This document shows, in pieces, positions 57,251 to 64,000 of a stretch of DNA of 64,000 bases. A model generated the notes under the pieces. That model did not search any database, was not told the origin of the DNA, and saw only the letters and a program-made list of their open reading frames with translations. The DNA lies in the NCBI RefSeq assembly GCF_003597395.2, contig NC_133770.1, forward strand, positions 13,916,755 through 13,980,754, read 5' to 3'. The stretch is from Chelonoidis abingdonii. Its lineage: Eukaryota > Chordata > Testudines > Testudinidae. Numbering within the stretch: the first letter of the stretch is position 1; every line of letters starts with the position of its first letter. The position numbers and the translations under genes were made by a program.

Positions 57251-58130
57251 TTCCTGAAGAGGCTTTGTTGCTATGTTTTCACTACTCTCTAGAGGAGCCT
57301 GGAAACCTGTCTTTGTTCAGTCTCTAAAGTATGGCATGCTGCTGCAGTTACCAAAGAACAACTCCACTTGTGGCACATCCTATTGCAGCTTGGCTTAAAC
57401 CTTGCTTGATATGAATATGCTTTTGCTGTTTCATTGTTCTCTATAATTAACTGCTATAGTGGGAGCTGAAAAGAGGAGAAGCAAGGAATATGGGGGGTGG
57501 GAGTAGCAGAAGAGCAGGTGGTGACTTAGCAATGAGAGCAGCAGGGAATTATACTTTGAGTCCTCAATTTAGAGGATTCCCTTCGTGCTTGGCCTCAGAA
57601 GCCTATTTGGATTTTCACTCTTTGATTCCAATAAGACCTCTATAGAGATCAGGTCTCTATTGGACTAGGTACTGAACAAACGCACACAGAGATGGTGCCT
57701 ACCCTGGAGAGCTTACTGTCAGGTCAGACACTGGCTGGGAGAATAGTTGAATACATGGTTTAGCCTTTGGCTAGTCTGCATCCAGGGTTTTTGGTAAAAT
57801 GGCTTAAAGAGGAAATGCAAATCACAATAGCTTTTTCCTGCTTCTTTATTCCATTGGGCTGTGACCCATGGTGCCAGGGGCAGACCTCACTGGAAATGCC
57901 AGGGTCAGGGCAGGGTGCAAAAGGGAGAGCAGATACTCCCAAGACTGGTGGATAACACTGAAGTTAAACTCCTGAACCAGTCACAATTCATGCTTCTGAT
58001 CCCCCACGCTGGTTACCAAGAAGCAAAAAAGAAATCACACAGCCTTCTTTATTGCATTTCAGTCAGCACCTAGATCCAGTACAGTGAGTAGTTGTTTTAA
58101 AAACTCTGCTCACATATACAAACTGTTTTT
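57251..58130. other. OXSR1: Intronic DNA with one ancient repeat fragment
   Basis: 57640-57735 (GGACTAGGTACTGAACAAAC, GGTGCCTACCCTGGAGAGCT) belongs with the fragments at 14100 and 43730. The rest is unrecognised. Confidence 0.4.
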
Positions 58131-58840
58131 CTGACCAAAGGGTCAGCCACATTACCAGGTCATTATAGGTTTGGATCTTACCCAAAATACCACGCTGCCG
58201 GACAATCCTTTACTGGTTTATTATAAAGAAAAAAGAACAAGAAGAGAGATGTTAAAGGTAAAACAGTCACGTGCGTGCAAAGACTTCAACGTCCGTATAT
58301 CAGGTTCTTAACTGTATTGGTGAGTTTGCTGGCTTGAAAGTCCCAGTGGGACACATCCACAGCTTGGATGGGTAATTTAGTTATTTGGTCAGAGCGTTGG
58401 TTTATAGGAAAGTTCCTCCAGAGTTAAGAAGCAGGATTGAAGACAAAATGGAGAAGCAGCAGCTGACTTTTACAGTCTTTTGCTATGCAGCCCCTGCTTC
58501 CTTTGTTTCAAACACAAGCTGCCCAGCACATGGCTTGAAAGCCTGAGATTTCTGTCCATAGGTATGTCCCTGCATGCCTTGCTGAGTCATAAAGTGTATC
58601 TGCTTTCTCTCAATGGGTCAGTTGTATAGGTGATGGTCCTTAATGGGCCATGAAGCAGGCTAGGCAGTACGGATGACAAACTGTCTAGGGATGTCACCCA
58701 GAAGCATTGCACAAGTTTGAAATACAGACATGCATACATGTCTATAACTCATAATATAAAGGTGATATAAACACACACATTAGATTATCATATCTAGCAA
58801 ATTATAACATTTTTGCAGATACCTTACATGGCCTGTTGGG
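58131..58840 (-). mobile_element. LTR-like remnant, second copy
   Basis: Shares CAAAGGGTCAGCCACATTAC, GGATCTTACCCAAAATAC and GTTAAAGGTAAAACAG-type sequence with 6536-8160. On the minus strand an AATAAA-like signal (TTATTATAAAG context near 58218) lies where an LTR polyadenylation region would be. Ends unresolved. Confidence 0.4.
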
Positions 58841-59229
58841 GTTGACTCAGGTAGAGTTGGAGTCCTTGTCTACACTCGTAAGTATCTTCACAGTAAAGCA
58901 GCTTTCTGCGTTGTAACTCCTGAGGTGTACACACTGCCAAGCCATTTACTGCACAGAAACTGCACAGTTGCTTTCTGGGCTTGGGCTACTACAGTGCCAG
59001 TATAGACACCCTGGTGAATTACAGCGCTGCAGTTGGCCTCCAGGAGGTGTTCCACAATGCCTGTTTGTGCCTCTCTGGTCATCGGTTTGAACTCTACTGC
59101 CCTGCCCTAAGGTGACCAACCGTGAGCCTCTTAAATTCTTCGGGAATTTTGAAAGTTCCCTTCCTGCTTGCTCAGCGACGCGTGCAGTGGTCTCAGCGCA
59201 TGTTTCCAGGTGACCATGCCTGCTCCATG

Positions 59230-59767
59230 CATCAGGTGATCCCCCGCTTGGAGCAATGCCGAGCTGCTGGACCTCGTCGGCATTTGGGGAGAGGAGGCTG
59301 TCCAGTCCCACTGCACTCCAGCCATAGGAATTATGATACCTACAAGCAGATTTCACGATGCATGACGGAAAGGGGCCATGACTGAGAGACAGTGCGTTGT
59401 CAAACTGAAGGAGCTGCAGAATGCCTACCACAAGGCACAGGAGGCAGACTGCCACTCTGGTGCTGCGTCCACGACCTGCCGGTTCCGCAAAGAGCTGGAT
59501 GTGATACTTGGTGGCCACCACACCTCCACTGCAAAGGCCACTGTGGATACTTCGGTGGTTTGCATGCCAATTGAGAGTGGACCGAGCCAGGAGGAGGAAT
59601 TCTTGGATGAGGATTTGGAGGGGGATCCAGAGGCAGAGGACGATTCGGAGGTCAGAGATACATGCAGTCAGGAACTCTTCTCTACCCCAGAGGAGGCTAG
59701 GCAGTCACAGCTGTTGGAGTTTGGCGAAGCGCAAACAGGAGAGGAGGCCCCTAGTAAGTGGCTTTGA
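59230..59767 (+). pseudogene. Myb/SANT-like accessory protein of Harbinger B
   Basis: Three frames follow each other. 59238-59305 reads WSNAELLDLVGIWGEEAVQS, the start of the Myb/SANT trihelix-like fold. Next, to a stop at 59384, HRNYDTYKQISRCMTERGHD supplies the following helices. The longest frame, 59378-59767 (129 residues), gives ERQCVVKLKELQNAYHKAQE (third helix and coil) and FRKELDVILGGHHTST, then an acidic tail rich in E and D. Two single-base frame changes are needed, so the copy is broken, though only mildly. In active Harbinger elements this protein binds the inverted ends and partners the transposase encoded convergently at 61473-62717. Host MSANTD/ZSCAN29-like proteins derive from the same family. 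Confidence 0.8.
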
Positions 59768-60443
59768 TTTTGGGAATCACTGAAGTGAGTTATTGGGGGC
59801 AGAAGGGTTGCAGAAAGCAGGCTTGTATCTGTATGATGATCGTACCACCACATGCTTAGTCTGAGTGGCGGAATAGGGTATTGATTGATTCTCTCACTTC
59901 ATGGGAATCTGCCTCAGATCTCCACAAAACTCTCATGGAGATATACTGGGCAATCCGCTGCTGCAGGTTCTTTGGCAAAGCTGCTTTGTTTCTTGCCCCA
60001 TTAAGGGTAACTTTCCTGTGCTGCTGTCATGGCGGGGAATGCCAGTGCTGCACACAGGCGAGCCAAATAAGGGCCAGGGTGGAAGCCAGAGTCTTGGAGA
60101 AGACCCTTCCTTGATCCTCTGCTCATCCTCAGCAGTGAGGTATTTTCCATAATGATCACCTCCTGTGGAATGTATGGGGACAGTAATGATTATAAGGCCT
60201 CCCGTCCTACAGTGCTGGCTCTCCCCAGGAGCCATGTGCCCAGTGTACAGTACGGTCTTGGAACACTGATTTTCCCTGCGGTTGCTCACCATTTTGGGGG
60301 GTTTGTGGCTCGTGTGCTTGCCTGTGGTCAGCCAGTTAGTGACAGGTATGTGAATAGTGGCTGTGTTTTAAATCACTGAATCAGTGATCTGTGTGTTGCA
60401 AACAATACTATCTGTAAAATGTTGCATTTTGGTGTTACAGATA

Positions 60444-60632
60444 CACCTCTACCTCGATATAATGTGACCCGATACAACACGAGTTTGGATATAACGCGGT
60501 AAAGGAGCACTCCAGAGGGATGGGGCTGCACTCTCCGGCGGATCAAAGCAAATTCGATATAACGCGGTTTTACTTATAACGCGGTAAGATTTTTTTGGCT
60601 CCCGAGGCCAGCATTATATTGGGGTAGAGATG
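60444..60632 (+). mobile_element. TA-flanked MITE, copy 2
   Basis: It starts CACCTCTACCTCGATATAA and ends TATATTGGGGTAGAGATG, with TA on each side (60442-60443 and 60633-60634). The motif GATATAACGCGG recurs several times inside. It is the same family as 45487-45683, opposite orientation, inserted into Harbinger B. Confidence 0.85.
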
Positions 60633-61472
60633 TATGACCTTGGGAGCCCAGCCTCCCTCTTCGTTATCGTTGTCTGAACGGCTACACAGAATTAGAATGC
60701 AGCCATGAAGAACAAAAGAGGACTTTCTGCGTGATGTCATGATGCACTCTGCGGCTGAAAAACAAGAATTGAAGGAGTGGCAGGACAGCGAGAAGAGGGA
60801 CTGAAAGGAGAATGCGGCGTGCCAGAATGAAGCCATGGAGCAGCTCTTAAACATTATGGAGTGCCAAGTGGACATGCTCCAGGTGCTACTAGCACTGCAA
60901 ACTGAACAGCTCCGCTCCCGCCCTCCCCTGCAGCTGTCGTCACAAAACTCTTTCCCATGAAGCCCTCCAGACACCGCCAACACACTCTTATTAGCCTCCT
61001 GGCTCCAGTCTGTACCCGCTGCATTCCATTCCTCCCTCCCACAGTCCAGCACTGCAGACTCCCAGTGCCCACTGCACGCAACACCCGCCCCTTTGCAGTT
61101 TAGCCCTGCTGAAGTACAGTACCCACTGCACTGTACACCAAAGGAGAAGATTTTATATGATCCCTGGACAAATGCAAATCTTTAGCCATCCTGGGACCCC
61201 ACCTCCTTCTGGGACTCTCTTCCCTGATCCCCCTCACTGCCAATGTGTTTTTTTGTTTGTCTCTCCCCTCCAGTTGTTCTTTTTAAATAAAAGAATTGTT
61301 TTGGTTTGAAAGCAATCTTTATTCCATTAATTGAACGCAAACAGAGCCCTGCAAAGCAACTGGCAGTTTTCTTATAGCTTCATAGTGCATCGTCTGCACC
61401 AATCACAATTACCTCATAGCATTACAAGTGCTGCACTCCTGAGCATAGCAACAAATATTAGCGTCTTTCAGC

Positions 61473-62717
61473 TTAAAATTGCTGCCTCAACGTGTCCCTG
61501 ATCCTTAAAGCCCAGCGCTGCGCCCCTCTAGTAACCCTAGTCTCTGGCTCTTCAAATTCAGCCTCCAGGCACTGAGCCTCAGGGATCCAGCCCTGAGTGA
61601 AGCTTTTACCGTTTCCTTCACAAATATTATGGAGTGTACAGCATGCGGCTAGGAGGCCTTTAAATGGCCAAATGCACACTCAACAGTCATTCTGCACTTG
61701 CTCAGCTTGTTGTTGAACCGCTCCTTGCTGCTGTCAGGGTGCCTGATGTGTGGGTTCATAAGCCATGGCATTAAGGGGTAGGCAGGGTCTCCCAGGATTG
61801 CAGTGGGCATTTCAACTTCCCATATGGTGATTTTCTGGTCTTGGAAGAAAGTCTCTGCTTGCAGCTTCCTGAACAGGCCAGTGTTCTGAAAGATGCATGC
61901 ATCATGCACCTTTCTGGACCAGCCTGTGTTAATGTCAGTGAAATGCCCACGATGATCCACAAGCGCCTGGAGAACCATTGAGAAATTTCCCATGCGATTG
62001 CTGTACTCGGTGGCTAGGTGATCTGGTGCCAGAAATGAAATATGCATGCCATCTATCGCCCTGCCGCAGTTGGGGAAGCCCATTTGTGCAAAGCTATCTA
62101 CAATGTCACGCATGTTGCCCAGAGTCATGGTCTTTCAGAGCAGGATGCGATTAACGGTCCTGCACGCTTCCGTCAACGTGAGTCCAACGGTCGACTTTCC
62201 CACTCCGCACTGGTTAGCGACAGATCAGTAACAGTCTGGAGTAGCCAGCTTCCACAGTGTAATCTCCAATGGCAGGGCAGCTACCATTCTCATGTTCTTG
62301 CACCACAGGGCTGGGACAAGCTCATCAGCGCCCCATGAATGTGGTTTCCCCCACGGGAAAGTTCTTCAGCCACTGCTCATCGTCCCAGATGTGCGTGACT
62401 ACGTGATCCCACCACTCAGTACTTCTTTCCCGAGCCCAAAAGTGATGTTCGACTGTGGTCAGCACTTCCGTGAATGCCACAAGCAATCTCATGTCGTAGC
62501 TACTACGCGGGGCGAGCTCAATGTCGCATTCCTCTTGCCTTTGTAGTTTAAGGAATAACTCCACTGCCACTCGTGATGTGTTAGTGAGAGCGAGCAGCAT
62601 ATTGGTCAACAGGGCGGGATCCATTCTTGCAGACTGCAGAGGCAGAACATGCAGTACACAGACTGTTGAAAGATGGTGCCAGATGTGGACAGAAGCACAG
62701 GGATTGCTGGGATGCAA
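61473..62717 (-). pseudogene. PIF/Harbinger transposase (HARBI1-like, DDE_Tnp_4)
   Basis: The minus strand gives three successive frames. 62717-62325 is the N-terminal part (SARMDPALLTNMLLALTNTS; ending WLKNFPVGETTFM). 62128-61649 is the catalytic core: MGFPNCGRAIDGMHISFLAP contains the first DDE aspartate, AILGDPAYPLMPWLMNP the second, and CRMTVECAFGHLKAS the glutamate. 61679-61473 is the C-terminus (LLAACCTLHNICEGNGKSF and ALRIRDTLRQQF). All three catalytic residues are therefore present. Between 62325 and 62128 the helix-turn-helix region is shifted out of frame, and another shift lies near 61660, so no full protein is made. The enzyme would cut at the inverted ends and insert into 3-bp TWA-like targets. 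The domesticated host relative is HARBI1; location between Harbinger ends shows this is a transposon copy. Confidence 0.88.
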
Positions 62718-62974
62718 AGCAATGCATCATGGGGCATTGGGACAGGACCCAAGATGCCCCGCAACCCCTTTGCCTTCCCACAACTCTTAGTGGCAGAAGA
62801 GGAAGAGATGCTATGTGGGATAGCTGCCCAGAATGCACTACTCCGAATACCACTGCAAGTGCCACAAGTGCGAACATGCTATCGCGCAGGCAGCTGACAG
62901 TGTGAACACACAGCAGCAGTTTCCCTTCAGCACTCTCTGAGCGACGCTGTAACTCTGTCAGTGTAGATGTACCC

Positions 62975-64000
62975 TAACTTGTTTTCAGCCTTCAGCTGTG
63001 ATTTTTTTTCTTTACTAGAGGACTTGAAGTCAAGACACTTGTATTTCTAATATGCAAGAAGCCAGCAAGAAAATCTTGTCCAGAACTTTGGACTTGCTAA
63101 AGGAGCAACGAAGGCACAAAAGTGCTTTGTTGTTTACCGCTGAAAAGATGCTTCACTAGGGAGAATGGGGGTACGAGGAAATGCCAACACTGCACTTTCC
63201 TTGCCTTCGTTGTCACTTCTGTGTATTCTGCCCCTTTCCTCTTGAGTGAGTTTGTTGCATTTTCAGTTTGCTTCTCAAGAAGAGCAGAGTCTTTACAATC
63301 TGAAGAAGCAGACTTAAAAAAAAATAAAATAAAACCAGTAAACCTGACCAACTCCTCAAGTGTGAGGAGTCACAATGAGCCCCCAATGAAGATAAGAATT
63401 CAGCATGAAGATAACCGGAGCACAGTACCATGCAGGCATAATAATCAGGTTCGGTTTTAACACAGTAGTTACATCTTGCAAGCCTGTCACACAGCTAATT
63501 TTCTCATCCTCATTACTGCATCTGACTCCTGACAGCTCCCCACCCTCACATCCCTCCTCCCTCTAGTCCAGCGAAAGCCACAGCTGTCATGGTCTTCCTC
63601 TCCTGCATCTCTAAGCATATCTCCTCTTTCCTGACTGTCTGCACAGATTCTCCATGCCCCCTCTGCCAAGTGCATTCCCGGATTTTGTTCCTTAGCTTCG
63701 TGTTTGAAGCACTGGATGATAAGGATTCATGCTAATACGGCAGTTCTTCTTACCCTTCCCTCTCTCCCTGTGCTCCACCCAAGCCTCTGCTGGCAGCTTT
63801 CATGTTGTCCTCTGTGCTAGGAACAGTCTGTGAATTAATGAATGTCTGCAAATAAATGGCCCTCTTCCTCAAAACTTCTCACAAGCCAGCTGCTGCATGA
63901 TACAGTCCAGCTGTAACGACCATGGACTCTTGTGTTCTGCATTCCACAGCCTTTAGACTGTAACCAGTGTAGTCAGTAGGCAGACTGTGGGTCAAATCCG
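62975..64000. other. OXSR1: Intronic DNA, nothing recognised
   Basis: AT-rich at the start, then mixed. The short frames at 63097-63460 and 63487-63675 lie on both strands and have no domain. No OXSR1 exon was seen. Confidence 0.4.

Larger units (their letters stand above)
58859..62974. mobile_element. PIF/Harbinger element B, near full-length
   Basis: The left end is GGAGTCCTTGTCTACACT; the right end, other strand, is GGGTACATCTACACTGAC. The size, about 4.1 kb, suits an autonomous Harbinger. A Myb/SANT-like ORF (+) and a transposase (-) are convergent, and a small TA-flanked MITE lies between them. TAA follows the right end, but the left flank does not match, so the exact duplication is unproven. 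Confidence 0.82.
26800..64000 (+). other. OXSR1: OXSR1 intron 1 (open to window end)
   Basis: Begins with GTGAGT at the exon 1 junction. I looked for the expected exon 2 (a splice acceptor followed by codons for SGATAVVQAAY) and did not find it, so the intron is at least 37 kb if the gene is intact. It is filled with the mobile elements listed separately. Confidence 0.7.

Overview
This is vertebrate nuclear DNA, most likely from a turtle or another non-avian reptile. The evidence is the repeat mix: CR1-type LINEs, ancient MIR SINEs, a Penelope-like retroelement, many hAT and PIF/Harbinger DNA transposons, and Tc1/mariner-type elements. Nothing in it is prokaryotic. Almost every longer open reading frame is a transposon remnant or a chance frame. 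The species call is an inference from repeat character, not from a database match.

The one host gene I can support is OXSR1 (oxidative stress responsive kinase 1). A CpG-rich promoter (about 26.19-26.73 kb) carries a CRE, CCAAT boxes, a GC box and YY1-like sites. It leads to coding exon 1 at 26730-26799 (+), which has a Kozak start, encodes the conserved N-terminus and ends at a GTGAGT donor. From 26800 to the end of the window is, by this reading, intron 1. I found no second exon.

Upstream (1-26 kb) is intergenic and packed with mobile DNA. It holds a hairpin-bearing MITE (484-778), several short hAT elements with 8-bp target duplications, and a 3.3-kb hAT element with a decayed transposase (8819-12123) inside a 70-bp minisatellite. 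It also holds a nested stack at 14.4-19.1 kb (LINE, then a TA-flanked Tigger-like element, then a solo LTR). A Penelope-like element lies at 21.7-23.5 kb, with an opposite-strand partial copy and hammerhead-like ribozyme motifs.

Downstream (26.8-64 kb) is intronic and again repeat rich. There is a non-autonomous Harbinger (28332-30600), hAT-like elements at 33.2, 40.2 and 41.8 kb, and a degenerate Penelope-type tail (34.86 kb). Two larger Harbinger elements (46857-51353 and 58859-62974) each carry a Myb/SANT-like ORF (+) convergent with a PIF/Harbinger transposase ORF (-). A CR1 copy sits inside a hAT (53.7-55.0 kb). The host gene and the transposons show no functional link; the window is a record of layered insertions, several datable relative to each other by exact target-site duplications.
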